Shown here: positions 1 to 25,175 of the stretch, piece by piece
Position numbering within the stretch: the stretch's first letter is position 1
Layout: each line of letters begins with the position of its first letter
Origin: Odontesthes bonariensis
Taxonomy: Eukaryota; Chordata; Actinopteri; Atheriniformes; Atherinopsidae
Direction of reading: 5' to 3'
NCBI RefSeq assembly: GCF_027942865.1
Contig: NC_134510.1
Location: 26,343,209 to 26,407,208, forward strand
Length of the DNA: 64,000 bases
The notes under the pieces: model-generated
Database searches by the model: none
What the model was told of the DNA's origin: nothing
What the model saw: only the letters and a program-made list of their open reading frames with translations
Made by a program: the position numbers and the translations under genes

Positions 1-252
1 AAAACCTCTGCAGCATCCCAGCTGATGCCCCAGCATCCAGCATCTGCCAAGGGACAGACGCAAGAGGAAGAGAATCACCCTCCCAATTCCATCACAGAAC
101 GACCGCGAGGAGGAGGAGCCTGCCGAGTGAGAAACTGATGCTCCCAGCAGGTGCCAACAAGTGAGAGGAAGCTGAGAGACAGAAGGTGGGAGATGGAGAA
201 GAGTCTGTGAGAGCAGAAGACACCCAGAGCTTTCGAGAAAATAACAAAACAG
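1..252 (+). other. Candidate 5' non-coding exon, possibly of the CNP gene
   Basis: A purine-rich stretch ends at 252 in a good splice donor (AACAG then GTGAGT). It could join the acceptor at 835-837 just ahead of the CNP start codon. It holds an upstream ATG at 25 opening a 37-codon frame that stops at 136-138. The link to CNP is inference: the CNP transcript could instead start closer in, since TATA-like sequence lies at about 636-652 and 709-718. The 5' edge is outside the window. Confidence 0.35.
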
Positions 253-889
253 GTGAGTACTTTTAATTTTTTTTTTTTTTTTTTTAATGGCGGGTCTTTT
301 TAAAGATTAAATCCTGATCAGACGTAATGATTTATGTTAAATTAAGATTGTTTACAGTGGTCTATCATTGCTTAAATGAGCTGACATAGTTGAAATTGAT
401 AACTTTTTTTTTTTTTGGTTTTGTTTTTACTAAAAGACCAAGACTAAACAACCAAATTACCGCTTTGCTGATCCTTATAGAAGACTTGATGCAACGCAAA
501 GTTTTATTCTTGAGAAGATAAATTCATCTAGTTTTTTCTTTTTTCTCCTACGCTTTTGTTTAGCGTAACAGATTTAAATAACAGATTTAAAAGCTTAACC
601 ACTGACGGGGGCTGTCAATTAGTTTCAGCTCGAAGCCGTTATATATATATATATAAAACATTAAGCTCACCAGCATTTGTCTCTAAAATAGAATGAGGGG
701 GAAAATGATTATTTATAACCCAAAGAGCTGAATCGAGGACAATCCCATCACTATTAATGTCATCGAGATAATTTAATTTGAAATTGCTTTCTTGTTTCTT
801 TGAAAATAGCTGAAATAACTTTTTTTTTTTTTTTCAGCATAAATTCATTCGGAGCGTTTCCAGTTTTCCTGCTCTTCGTCTCTGCTGCC

Positions 890-1489
890 ATGCTGTGTCC
901 TGTGCTGCTTTGTGCTATTCTGCTCCTCCTGACTCCCTTAGAGATCACAGAGGCGCGCGCTCTGCATCCTTCTCCCGATGCTGTGCAGGTACAGTGGAGT
1001 GGGAGTGGGAGTGGGAGTGGGGGGGGGCTGACAGGAGAAACGAAGTGGATTGAGGGGAATTCGGTGGATGAGGACTCTGCGAGGGGAGGCTGAGCTGAAA
1101 AGAATGATAATGAAATGTATTCCTGATTGAATTATTCTGCCGTGTACACACCCTGACAATTAAATTCCATCTTTTCTTCCCTCGCTGTGTAGTTCATGGA
1201 GCAGTTTCTGGAGCGCTATAATGACCTTCTGACTCTGGACGATCTGGAGAACCTGTTGAACAGCCAGCCGGAGGAGCAGTCCACCGTTTCCTCTGGGGTC
1301 AAGGCGGCCGAGAACCCCAAGTGGGCTGACGTCCAGACGCAGCCTGAGACCCCCTGGCTCCGGCTGCTGAAGGGGGCCCTGGCCAATCAGAAGCGAGGAG
1401 AACCGGACCGGTCACGGAGGGGCTGGAACCGAGGATGCTTTGGCTTGAAACTGGATCGGATCGGGTCCATGAGCGGATTGGGCTGTTAG
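890..1489 (+). CDS. C-type natriuretic peptide precursor (teleost CNP-1 type)
   Basis: Secreted hormone precursor. The mature peptide signals through guanylyl-cyclase-coupled natriuretic peptide receptors. There are two coding exons, 890-988 and 1193-1489, joined in phase 0, giving 131 aa. Residues 1-24 or so form a Leu-rich signal peptide (MLCPVLLCAILLLL...). The end of the protein is a 22-residue CNP preceded by RSRR, a furin-type site. The ring CFGLKLDRIGSMSGLGC is closed by the two Cys, and the protein stops exactly at the last Cys with no C-terminal tail, which separates CNP from ANP and BNP. The GWNRG start of the mature peptide is the form I know from teleost CNP-1. The start codon is the ATG opening the signal peptide, 52 nt after a strong acceptor. 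A (GGGAGT)n run follows the first donor. The assignment to CNP is firm; the subtype number rests on the peptide sequence and synteny. Confidence 0.92.
1001..1027 (+). repeat. (GGGAGT)n G-rich tract inside the CNP intron
   Basis: Three GGGAGT units run into a longer G block, starting 12 nt after the splice donor at 989. The G-triplets resemble intronic splicing enhancers and could form a G-quadruplex on the transcript. A regulatory role is inference. Confidence 0.7.
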
Positions 1490-1542
1490 TGGGAGAGACG
1501 TGGCGGAAAGCAAAGACTCGTGACGTCCTTAGAGGAAAAAAA

Positions 1543-1548
1543 AATAAA
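1543..1548 (+). terminator. AATAAA polyadenylation signal, CNP gene
   Basis: Canonical hexamer 54 nt after the CNP stop codon. Further hexamers at 1685-1690 and about 1904-1909 could serve longer transcripts. Confidence 0.55.
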
Positions 1549-2825
1549 ACCAAGCAAAAGCTTTCAACTGCAGAGAATCATGTGAACGTGTAGACGATGT
1601 GTAGTGTGGCGTAAACCTGCAGTGTTGCTAATGTGGTTTCATTGAGCGTAGATCAGAGGCTTCACACTCTATTCCTTGTGTAAGAATAAAAACTGAATAT
1701 TAGAACACGTTAGATATGTTTCCATCAAATTATCATCCTGATTGTTGGATTCTGTGTTCCTGACTTTGTCTGCGTGCAGTAAATGTAGAGATGTTTTAAC
1801 ATTTGGTGCTTTTAAAAGCACCCGTAATGGACGTGGATATCCAAAGATGATGGCACCTATTAAAACCTGCGGCTTATTTTTATGTTCACCTTTGATTTGC
1901 ATGAATAAATGGATTTGACATTTGTGGCGTTCTGGTTCTTGCTCATAGTAATTCAATACTTGCTCCCACATGGTTCATTCCCTATTGACACCTGTCATCT
2001 CAATTTCTCCTTCAAAATGGAGCTTTGCATCGTCATGACAAATCTTCTTTTTTATCTTGATGATTTATTTGATATTCTTGTGGCTGTTGGAGGAAGTGAA
2101 GTCCTTCCCCCGTCATGCTGGAGCATGGACCTGCTGCCACGTCCAAAACTCTTTCTACTCTGGCATCACAGCAAGTTTCCCAGGGAGAATAAAGTCTATA
2201 AAAGCTGTACAAATGTGTTCACATTAGTCAGATGAGCTTATATAGATTGTGTTCCACTTCCTAGTAAGAAAACCTACTTAAATACATATGTACAGTGATA
2301 TACGAGACAGGTTTATGGCAATGTTCTAAACCGAGACTAAATGGGCTTTGTGTTCAGCAAACTACAGAAAGAACTCACAATATTATTAAAAAGGCTCCAG
2401 GTAATATAGGTAGCATGAGAGAAACAACAATACAGTCTTCAAACCATTTATAAATGATCTATTCAGAACATCTGCCAACCACAGACCGATCAACTTGGAC
2501 TATAAGAGACAAAAAATTATGACATTGTCAGTAATGATACCAAATCAGAAATTGGTGAATATCTTAATATCTGAAGCTTTACTGGCAGTCTTTGGTGTCC
2601 GTGCTGCATCTGCTTTCTTTAAACTATTCCAAAGATTTTCAACAACACTCAGTTTCCTGAAGTGAGATTCACAACGGCATGTCCGAAAATTCAAGCAAAA
2701 TTGCTATTTCTGAGAAAGTTTTTATTAGTAAAAGCAAACTGTCAGAAATCGGAAAGTTAAACAAACACTTTTGTGATGGACTGTATGCCTCTCACCCAAT
2801 ATTGAATGGATGGATAAAACCTATT

Positions 2826-3012
2826 TTGGACTGGATAGTGTAGTGGTAAGATCCTTTTATGTGGGTGACATGAGTTCAGATCCTCACCCTCCCCATGAAA
2901 GGTACTACCTCCGGTAGGGGTCCTTAGGTAAGACCCCCTTACGCTGCCTGCCTACCTGGGATATCAGTGTAAGATGCTTTGGATAAAAGCGTCTGCCAAA
3001 TGCATAAACATT
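2826..3012 (+). mobile_element. tRNA-derived SINE
   Basis: The head carries a pol III A box (TAGTGTAGTGG) and a B-box-like GTTCAGATC. The tail is GGATAAAAGCGTCTGCCAAATG, listed here as two parts, GGATAAAAGCG and TCTGCCAAATG, a motif I recognise from many teleost SINEs. About 185 bp, one copy, no flanking gene. Confidence 0.75.
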
Positions 3013-3639
3013 GAAACCCTTATGGGCTTCTAAGGGCATTGTTTGTTATCAAATTACGCAAATTCTAAATTTATCTCCATATTCCCACATTTCAAACCTC
3101 GTGGTAGTAGCCACTGGCTCTTCTAAGCAGCACAAACCAACAAAACAGAAAAAAATAAAGAATTATAACAGTAAAATAATGTGAATAACAAAATGACAAT
3201 GAACCTAAATCCAGAAGATCGATGAAACCTGCTGAGAGAGCTTCTTGTAGGGTAAACAAGCCTGGTGCATATTGTATGCAGAGTTTAAACAGAAGTTTTT
3301 AAACTTAAGGTGCAAAGTATAAGAATGTAGAATGATTAATAGATTCAGACAGAAAGGGTAGGTTTCTACAACAAGATGATTATCCTAAACACACCTCAAA
3401 GTCCACAGTGGACCACCTTAAAGTTTACAACCTGAAGGTTTCGTCATCGTACTCACAGCCACTGATTAACATTTACCATTTTTGGATAGACGAATGAATA
3501 AAAAATAGATAATGAGAGATAATGAGAGATAATGAAATCAAATGAAAACTTCTTCTATAGAAGAACATTGTTCTTAAACTTTGCAATGATTGTAATTCTT
3601 TGTTTTCTTTTGTGTTGGTCTTGATTAGTCTCAACTTTG

Positions 3640-4140
3640 TCTTCTGCAGTCAGTACAAAAGGCGGCAGCCCGACTTCTGACAGGAAATTAACATCCCAAT
3701 CACATCTGTGTATTTCAGGATCCAGGTAAGAACTGTTATGGTTTTCAACTTGTCTGAAAGTGTACAGCGTCACACTCCAGCTGCAGCGCTGACACCTATG
3801 AGCCGGCTGCTCATGGACATTTGTGGATCCATGATCAAAAATAGAGGTGCAGAGTCAGATAGTGGCCCTTAATCGGTGGAACAGCCTTCTTTTCACAAAT
3901 CTTAAAACACAGTCAAAAAACTGTCATCTCTTTGACTTTTAGTATCTGGTTGAACAGGATATATAGTTTTGTTTACCTTACTCTTGTTTTATTTGATGAT
4001 GATTTCTTGTCTGTTTCAGGTCCTATCTATATTACGTAGTATTCCTTTAAAAACTATATTTATATAAGCACAACTTGCACTTCACTTTTATCATTTGAGG
4101 TGGTTTAGAAACGGAAATAAACTCTGATTTGACTTGACTT
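3640..4140 (+). mobile_element. LINE 3' fragment (L2/Rex-like), decayed
   Basis: The DNA near 3657-3682 translates to KAAARLLTG, a remnant of the conserved segment near the end of L2/Rex-type reverse transcriptase ORFs. It is followed by a RWNSL-like remnant near 3875 and by a tail AATAAACTCTGATTTGACTTG at about 4116-4136. Frames are broken by stops. The family assignment is approximate. Confidence 0.55.
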
Positions 4141-5723
4141 GTAAAAAGGTATAAATGAAAAAGAAATTGGCTTAAAATGTTTTGTGCTACGGCACAAGAT
4201 GGCAGTACAAGACAATTTGTCCCCGACTGTTGTCACACATTGCTGAACTCTGGACTTTACACAACACTTCTGATACAAGATACATGTCGTATGAATGTAG
4301 CAAAATGCACAGATGACTGTGCACAGATCACCAAAATCCACCTTTTACACTTTGAATGCCACCGTGGTCTCAGCAAAAACCTGAAGAAAAATTCAAATGC
4401 AATTAAAAAATGATAAATAACTTAAATTCTTTTTATTGTTATTTAATGACTCTTGTATCCCAGTAAATTTCTCCACCTCAGTTTCACAGTGACCTTTTCA
4501 TTGACATTAAATGATCATGTGCTTCTTTCCACAGCTGGAGCGAGACGGTGATCTGTGTGAGGCACAACTTACAATACCGAGAGTATAACATGGCCCACGC
4601 GCTTACTAGCTAGCCAGAGTCTAATCTTAGCCTGACCTTTAATTCCCCTCTTTGACCTTAAGCTGCAAAGCGACGATTGAGGGGGGTAGGGGGTGGTAGT
4701 TCAGCTATGCCAGGACCACTGGACAGCTGCCATAAAACACCATCTCTGTTCAGTTTTAGAGCAGAGCAACATGTCTACGGCCTTCTGTAGAACGTTGGGA
4801 GAAAACACAAGTTTTCAAACATCTTCCATTCACCAAAATCTAAAATGACGTGCAGTTTAAAGGTATGCTGTGGTGACAGGATGACATGCTACAGGGAAGG
4901 TTTGAACTCACTGTGAGTCAAAAAGAATCCACGAGCCCGGCCTTCTCATTTAAACTGACATCCTTATTATCATGATGTGACATTTTATAGTACCCTCTGG
5001 ACTGTTTTCTTTTCGGATGTCAACAATGTTGCCGGAGATGACAGTCAAAAATAGCTTTGGAAAAAGCAGCTGACATTGCTGAGCCTTGTTATGTTTTGTG
5101 TGGAGGTAAGAAAAGTGATGGGCATTTTTATCTCGGAGCAGCAGCGTGACTTATTGCAGACACCTTAACAGTAGGACTTTAAGTCTGACCCAATAGCTTT
5201 CAATGAAGACCTTTTGTTTGGTTCCAACTAGCCTGACAAAGGAACCATTCGGCTGAGCAAACTAACTCGAACACGCTCCTTTGCACATGTGCAACTAATG
5301 TTGAGCAACCTAAGTTTAAACTTTTGACCCCTGCTCAGGGGATGGAGCGGCAGAAAAAGCAGAGCAGCAACAGAGTGAGTGGAGAGAAGGGTCGTGGTCT
5401 TTGAAAATTAAATGTCACAGTCAGTAAGAGATTTGATCCCCCATTTGCTCCCACCGTGTGTCTGCATTCACTGAGAAGGTCAACATGGGACCCCTCTCTT
5501 TTTACAGCCCTCTATGTGAGGCCCTTCAGATGTAAACTATCTTCATCCAGACCTCTTATAGGTGGAAACACCAAACACTCTCGAGGCACATAATGCAAAA
5601 TAAATATTCATATGCTTTGGACCTATAATTAGCAGAAATTAGATGAGAAGAAGGAAGCTTGATAAAGTGAGATTTCAGAGACCAGTTAGTGAGTCTGTGC
5701 AGCTGACGACCTTGACATTAAAA

Positions 5724-5858
5724 GGGGGCGGGGCAAGTATCGGTAACCATTTGGGGGCGTGGCTTCTCGCTCTGGTCAATTATAAATACACACAGCTAAA
5801 CTTTGCTCTTCCCACTCACACCCGGAGTCGCTAAACAGACTGAGGAGTCTCACAAACG
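5724..5858 (+). promoter_or_regulatory. gapdh: gapdh core promoter and non-coding exon 1
   Basis: Two GC boxes lie at 5724-5734 (GGGGGCGGGGC) and 5753-5763 (GGGGGCGTGGC), and a TATA box TATAAATA at 5781-5788. Transcription should start near 5810. The first exon then runs to 5858, where CAAACG meets the donor GTAAAT. It carries no start codon, as in other vertebrate gapdh genes. The layout fits a strong housekeeping promoter. Confidence 0.8.
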
Positions 5859-6282
5859 GTAAATTACTTAAACTGTTTTCACCCCGGAAGCTGCAGCGCT
5901 TCAGCAACTCCAGGCTGCATGATTTTTACTTTTAATTAGATCACCTGAGGGGCAACGTGCACGCGCTTGCTTGAAAGTCATTCACTCTGCTTTATTTGCT
6001 TACTTTTAAGTGTCGGTTTTTCTGTTTGTTAAGCTGCAGAACTGTAAGTTTGTTGGTAATTTCCACGCAATTGCAGACTTGGACTATGGACTATGGTCAG
6101 ACACTTTATCAGAGGAAAATACTGTTGCATCACGCGTCTGAAGTCTTATCTCCATGCACAATTAAATCATCTGGCAACACTAATGCTAAAATATGGCATC
6201 CTGAATGTTTTTGAATTTATCAGTATTTAACACTTTTCTTCTTTTTATTTTTCCCTCCAGAGGACTAACTAACCCAGGCAAA

Positions 6283-9679
<3,397 letters not shown>

Positions 9680-9951
9680 AGCAGCTGGCTGATTGAATGT
9701 CATTACCCACATTCTCCTCAATCCAGAGTTATAAATTTACAGTGAGACATATTTATTACTCTGCCTGGATTCCATCAGATAGTCGACCCCCATAATACGC
9801 CTGGGGAAATTTCCCACAGAACAAACGAAAGATTTAAATTGCTGAAAAATAATCTTTTTGTATTCAATTCCCAGTTCTGTTGTGTTGGATGGAGGAAAGG
9901 TGTGAAAGTCTTTTCCTGTCTGTAGTACTCAAGTGCTGCAGTCAGTGGTGG

Positions 9952-9957
9952 AATAAA
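9952..9957 (+). terminator. gapdh: AATAAA polyadenylation signal, gapdh
   Basis: Hexamer 273 nt after the stop codon, followed by a GT/T-rich stretch (TCCTTTGTTTGTG) typical of a downstream element. Confidence 0.8.
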
Positions 9958-10820
9958 GTCCTTTGTTTGTGAGATTTAAGCTTTCCTTTTTTCTTTTGTC
10001 ACCATGTAGGAATATTTTATATTAAACTCAATTGGATTAATACTAATATTGGTAGGTGGACTTTGAGTCCACTGAAATGAGCAAACACTATGTATTGTAT
10101 CCACCCCGGATCAAATGCATGTATCCTACTAAGAATGCTCTTACAAGATTTAATTGCTTGAACTCCTCTAGAGTGGTACTTAAATTGGTTCCTGCATCAC
10201 AATTTCTATAAAGCAGTCACTTGATCCTGCCCATTAAGTCCCGTCTAAAAGTTTTAAATGGCTCAACGCTCTAAACCCTTCAGGTGATGTATAGTAAAGT
10301 AACTTCTTTTTTCAGTTTGTATCGCATATTCGGTGGAAGGACTAACTGGTTACAAAAACTTTTATAGGACATCATTCACTGCACTGACTGTATGGCAGGA
10401 ATGATGAAATTACAAGGTAACCAAAACATTTCAGTCTTCCAACGGCAAATGGACCAGAAACTCACATCTAGCAGCTCATAAGGATGGAAATGAAGGGAAG
10501 ATGTGGATGGTTTTAACTCGCCAGCGATTCCCAGCAAACAGACCAATGAAAATTTTGAAGAATAAAGTTGAAAAGAGCTGAAATCTGTCACTGCAAAAAG
10601 AATGAGTTTGAATGAAAAGCAATCCCGGGAGAGTCAAAAACTTCAAAGTGCAGAAAGAATCTAGAAAAATAAGCACTGTCAACGCACACCTGACTGGTCC
10701 GGACCAGCAATCTTCCAAAATGCCTGCTTTTACAGAGGTCCCCACACTCGATCATTTGATCGGCATCATCTGGCTGCTACTTATCCCCTTAATTCTTATG
10801 GAAGCTGTAAGGATAGACTA

Positions 10821-10822
<2 letters not shown>

Positions 10823-10851
<29 letters not shown>
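10823..10851 (+). repeat. Poly-T homopolymer (29 bases)
   Basis: Uninterrupted T run. It may be the antisense A-tail of a retroelement, but no retroelement body is recognisable next to it. Confidence 0.85.
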
Positions 10852-10856
<5 letters not shown>

Positions 10857-11929
10857 TATACACACTGCTGCATTTTGACTTAGGTTTTGTGAAATTAATC
10901 AGGAATCAGCATGTGGTGGTGTTCATCTGAAGTTGTATTTATCTAATTTTAAAACATATTAATAACCAGATTATTTATTTAAGAAGTTTTTTTTCCCCTC
11001 CTTTTTACATGATTGTAAGTACAGGCCAGTGCAGATGAGGATAAACGGCATCATCCTGGCAACTTCTCAGGATGACCTTTTTGCAAGTTAAATTTTCCTT
11101 TTGTGCAGTAGATACCCACAAAACTTTACCAAGCCCCATGAAATCAATAGAGCCACAGATAAACAGATGCTCTAAACTCTGAAGACAATCTTTCTCTCAG
11201 ATGTTTAACTCTTGTTCATTTATTTCCTCTTTTCAAAGGCACCCCCTTAGGGGCTTGTGAATGGGCCAATGCATTTAGTTTCCTTTACAGGTAGAGGCTC
11301 CTCTCGAGCTGATAACCTTCAACTTGTCTCTCTGCAACAGCAATTTCAGCCTCTTGGGTACACCATTTCTTATTTACGTTTACAAAAGGCTCTTTTAAAC
11401 AAGCAATCAGGCACGAACTCAGATGACACTGTATCATGTGAGTGTTTAATAAAAATCAGCAGCCATTTGTGAGAGACTGAGGGTGAGGATCTGTTATGTG
11501 ACAGGACTGAAGCCCCTGTCCCCCTCTGCACTCTCAGCCCACCTGTATGTTTGGGGAAGCAGGATTCCTAGGTTCCAGCATCCATAACTTTGTGATTGGT
11601 ATTGACTCTGTTTACCACCTGCTTCATCTCCCTGGGCCATAGCTAGAACATCAGTTCTGTAAGATAGGACCAGTCTGAAATATTCTCTCAACACAAACCA
11701 AAAACGCACAACCAAGACATGGATACACTCTAAATCCTTTTGAATGATGTCAAAGCAAAGGTTTACCACAAAGTTTTATGAACTTATCTCAGACCATGAC
11801 CATGGCCTTTAAAAGCTTATTGCTTATCTAGGTCAATGGATCGGGAGGAAGTATACGTCTCTGTGTGCTCTGGTGTAATTCTACTAATCATTTTAGGCCT
11901 CCCTGCCTGCTTTTGGAAGTTATTGTAAA

Positions 11930-12165
11930 TGGACTGTACTTATAAAGTGATTTCTAATCTAGTTGACTATGTAACAAGCTACAGAGTGTTTGTTTTTTTC
12001 TATCACACACATTCACACATTGATGGACACCTCAGTCCATAGGACGACATAGCTTCTCCTCCTGATCTACAGCCACACCAAGTTATGGACCACAACCATA
12101 TGGGATCGATTGGTAACTCAGGGATTGTTTGATTGTTCACATGTTCAACGATCTGCAACACGAGT
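11930..12165 (+). repeat. Decayed teleost interspersed repeat
   Basis: It begins with ATGGACTGTACTTATAAAGT and runs through TCTAATCTAGTTGACTA and CACACACATTCACACATTGATGG. This order I recognise from a common fish repeat (the 'ATGGACTGTACTTATATAGCG' type). Class not assigned. Confidence 0.5.
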
Positions 12166-12524
12166 GATAACCAACTTGCCTGTATTGCTATTTCAAGGTG
12201 GAGAATGAGGTCATCTGTAAATGAGAGAATGAAATGAAATTACGTCAGATTTCCACTCACACCATTATCACCTTATATTTGGTCTTCCTGCTGAAAGTGA
12301 GAGGGGCTGCTGCTTCATTTTACAAAATGGAAAGTTTGACAGTTGTGTCTGTACTATTTTTGTTTTAAGGACAGTGTGCAAAAGAATAAAACTGCAACTC
12401 CCACCTACAAACATCCATAAGGATCTGGTGCTTAGAAGCCACATAAACCACAAAGGCTTTGGGCACTGTGTAAAATGTAAAGATAAAACCAAACAACCCA
12501 AAATTCAACAGCAAATTTCACAAG

Positions 12525-13070
12525 CCTGTTTTTATTCAAAGTAGAATACAGAAAAGCTATCAAATGTTGAAAGTTAGACATTTTCTATTTGTGAAACATA
12601 TGAGCTGATCTTGTATTTAATGGCAGCAACATGTCTTAAAAAGGTTGGGATGGAGCAAGAAAAATCTGGAAAAATAAGTGATACTAAAAAAAAAACAGGT
12701 GGAGGAACATGTTGCAACATTATGTTAATTGGTAACAGGTCAGTAACTTGACTGGGTATAAAAAGAGCCCCTTAGAGAGGCAGAGTCTCTCAGAAGAATT
12801 AAACTGTGCAGCAATTTCAGAAGTGTTTCTCAATGCAAAATTCCAGATATCCTTGTTTGTGAACACAGCTCACTGTGCCATCCAGCTCTGTCATACAAAG
12901 AAGAAGCCACATGTGAACGTTATCCATAAAGCTCCTGGCCTCTCTGGGATAAAGCTAATTTAAATCAAACTGAGGCAAAGTGAAAAATATTCTGGGGTCA
13001 GATGAATGGAAGTGTGAAATTCTTATTAGAAATCATGGACGCCACTTTCTCCAGAAAGTGTGTGCACCAT
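12525..13070 (+). mobile_element. Tc1/mariner-type transposon remnant with broken transposase
   Basis: It contains the stretch TGGCAGCAACATGTCTTAAA, then GGTATAAAAAGAGC and AGAGAGGCAGAGTCTCTCAG, familiar from a teleost Tc1/mariner family. A decayed transposase segment follows: VNTAHCAIQLCHTKKKPHVN at about 12856-12918, then residues matching the TEAK...WSDE part of the DDE domain and NHGRH around 13035. Internal deletions and stops make it inactive. Ends not determined. Confidence 0.7.
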
Positions 13071-14901
13071 TTTCCTGGATGCCCTTTGTTACAGTGTCTC
13101 TGATCTCTGCTCTACAGTGGAGACGATGAAGAGGCTGAAAGCCCTTTACAGACTGTGGTGGAGGAATCAAGTGGCATGCCGTCATTATCCTCTCCCGCAG
13201 CTTCAAAGATGCTAAACTGACGCTTAAACTGGTCCACCATGTCCCATTACAGACAGCTTTTCAAGAATTCTGATGAGGAGCAGAAGGGTAAAGATGCTGA
13301 CATGAATCCAAACTCAGACCTGAGTCAGGTCACATAAATTCCCCTGTTTGTACTCTGATCCCTACTATTCTTGTCAATAAACACGGCATGATCAATCGAC
13401 TCTTTGATCTTCCAGATAATGGACAGGAAGTTCAGGGCTGAGATCTAAGTTGTGGTGGTTGGTCGAGCGAGGGCAGGTGCACAGAAAAAAACAGGAGTTC
13501 ATGTTAAAGTAAGGAACATGCTTGTAAAAAAGGGAAAGTTCTTTGGTTTTGTTTTTTTATATTTTGCCAGAAAATTTTGTTTCTCCTCTTTTCTTTAAAG
13601 GAGCATCATCCTGTGGAAACACAAGACCACAGGAGCCAGCAGTGAACCTATAACAAACGCTGAGCTGGATGTATTTTAGAAGAGGCTGATGATTTGGCCT
13701 TTGTCTCTCTAGAAAATCAAGGCAGCATAGAGAGATACTGTAGTTTAGCTTGACAGAAGATAATGAGGGCTCTAAACGGATCTATGTAGATGTTTACATA
13801 AAATGGCATGAAAAAGTGGAGGCAAAATTTCTGTTACTGTAAAAAGCTTTCTAAGTAAAAGATGACCAGAATTACAATAGGCACAAACTAGTTTTATAAT
13901 ATCTTAATCAGAATACTTTTTTTTTATTTCCATCTTTTACTGTTGAAAATACCCAAAGGGGAAAGCTTTGATCATAATAACCAGAAACAAACACCACCTT
14001 TAACACATTTCGCAGCTTTTAAACCAACTCATTTTGTTGCAAGTCATAGCCCTGACAAGCTGATTAAGGTACAGCTTGGTAAAAGTTGCCTGAGATGCTG
14101 GGATGGCAAAACTTTTCAGAGTGCTCCATTTCTCTTTTCTCTCTAAATGGTTTAAAATATAAGCGATGATAGATAGTTAATTAGTTTATTTCTGTAACTA
14201 CAGCTGTCGTCTGATATCGACATATTAGGGTTCACTTTCAAATTACCACAGATCAACTGCAAACTATGAAAGTGGAGCTTTCTGGGGCTCAGGGTTCCTC
14301 TTTAACTTTTATACAATGGATCTGAAGATTTTATTCGGGTTGTATTTATCTGGAATTTTTGGAAAATTTGCTGAATGTTTGTGTTTCCTTAAGTTACACA
14401 AGGCATTTGCGCATCTCGCCGCGTATTTACGGTAGAAGGATCTTCCAATCCCGCAGCTTCTGCTCCTGCCTGCGGTTACATCTTGTTGTCTGAACTTCAG
14501 TGACGCGGTGACACTGGATTTCTTTGTTATTCGTGCATGCTCTGCGTCTTTTTTATTCATCTCATCACGTTTGCAAAACATTTCCCCCGGTGTTTTGTAT
14601 CTTTCTTGCGGTCCACCTCTGCTCGTTTCGGTCGTGTTTTTGTAGGTTATTATTGGCTTGTTAGAGGACCGTCAGGGAGCAAGCGGGGATCCATCAGTCG
14701 CCGTTAAGAGCTTTAAGGATAAGAGGATTCTTATTTTGAACGGTTACGTAATCAGGTAAACTGGTGTTCTGAGCGCACGTTTTTGTTGTACGTTTAGCAG
14801 CAGACCGTGATTCATCCAGATAAAGTATTCTGTTATAGCAAGACAATTTCCCGTCCGTGTTCATGCCAGATCTGCAGCGCTTCAGTTTTAAATACCATAG
14901 C

Positions 14902-24178
<9,277 letters not shown>

Positions 24179-24954
24179 CACTTCCTCACCCGACCCCTGC
24201 TGCTTTCAGCTACAGTACCACACCGATGCAATACTCACCAATAACTACAGCAACACCATGTTTACATGTGAACATATTTATTCACTGAATCGTATCATTT
24301 ATTATTGTGTTGTCCCTGCAGATCAGTCTAGGAGAACTTGAACGTTTAAAAAGATTAATATTGTGACCGATTATGTGATGAAGATTCAGGAGAATGAAGG
24401 TCCTAAACTAACTGTAGGTAAACATGCTGCTGTTTATCTTTGCAATGCGGCGAGGCAGCAGGAAAGCATAGCAAGACTTATTTACACTGCACACCATCAG
24501 ACATTTTAGTGATAGTAACACAAGCACCTAAAGATAATCTGGAATCACAGCAAGTTTTACTCATAAGTAAACAAACAAGCAGGGATCAGGGAAACTGGAT
24601 TCAAAAATAATTTTCACACTTAAAGCCTAATAAGATGTCATGATACAGCATTTTACTGCCTTGTGGTTGCATTCCTAGTTTGCTCTGTATCCATATGATA
24701 CAGAACTAAATCATGGGCTAAACAAATCATCACTCAAAAATGTATTGTGTGCTTTGTTTAACAGATCATAGAAATGGAGAAACAAAGAAATATACCAAAA
24801 CTTTGCTTGTTTTTGTACCCGACAGTGTACAAAACTACCAACATGCCTTCCCCTTCCTGCAAGTATTGCTTGGCGTGGTACTGAAAATTACAGCTTTGGT
24901 CCCACTCTGTCATTTATAGACTATGAATAACCTAATTTCCTGTAACTAGCTGTC

Positions 24955-25175
24955 ATTTGGTGAGAGGCGGGGTACAACCACGGGCAAGTCGCCAGTCCAT
25001 CACAGGGCCACGCAGAAACAATGAGACAAATAGCCATGTGGGCTCACACTCACTCCTAAGGTCGATTTAGAATTAGCAGTTAACATTAACGTGTATGTTT
25101 TTGGACTGTGGGAGGAAGCCAGAGTACCTGAAGAGAAAATGCAAAAAGACCCAAGCTGAGATTCATACCAGGACC
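24955..25175 (+). repeat. Widespread vertebrate-type interspersed repeat
   Basis: It contains GGTGAGAGGCGGGGTACA, GTCGCCAGTCCATCACAGGG and GTTTTTGGACTGTGGGAGGA in that order, the hallmark of a repeat family found in many fish. The transposon class is not assigned here. Confidence 0.7.

Larger units (their letters stand above)
1560..5640. other. CNP-gapdh intergenic region
   Basis: No protein gene is seen on either strand; open frames are short and lack conserved features. The region holds possible longer CNP 3'UTR, a tRNA-derived SINE (2826-3012), a decayed LINE 3' end (about 3640-4140), and a short GATAATGAGA tandem near 3509-3535. The rest is unannotated AT-rich sequence. Confidence 0.7.
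9990..14600. other. gapdh-iffo1 intergenic region
   Basis: No gene is recognised. The region holds a 29-base T run (10823-10851), a decayed interspersed repeat (about 11930-12165), and a Tc1/mariner remnant (about 12525-13070). The rest is unassigned AT-rich sequence. The last few hundred bases become GC-richer toward the iffo1 first exon. Confidence 0.7.

Noticed and set aside
2826-3012. Possible genuine tRNA gene
   Set aside because: A- and B-box-like motifs are present, but no cloverleaf with paired stems could be drawn, and the 3' tail is that of a SINE.
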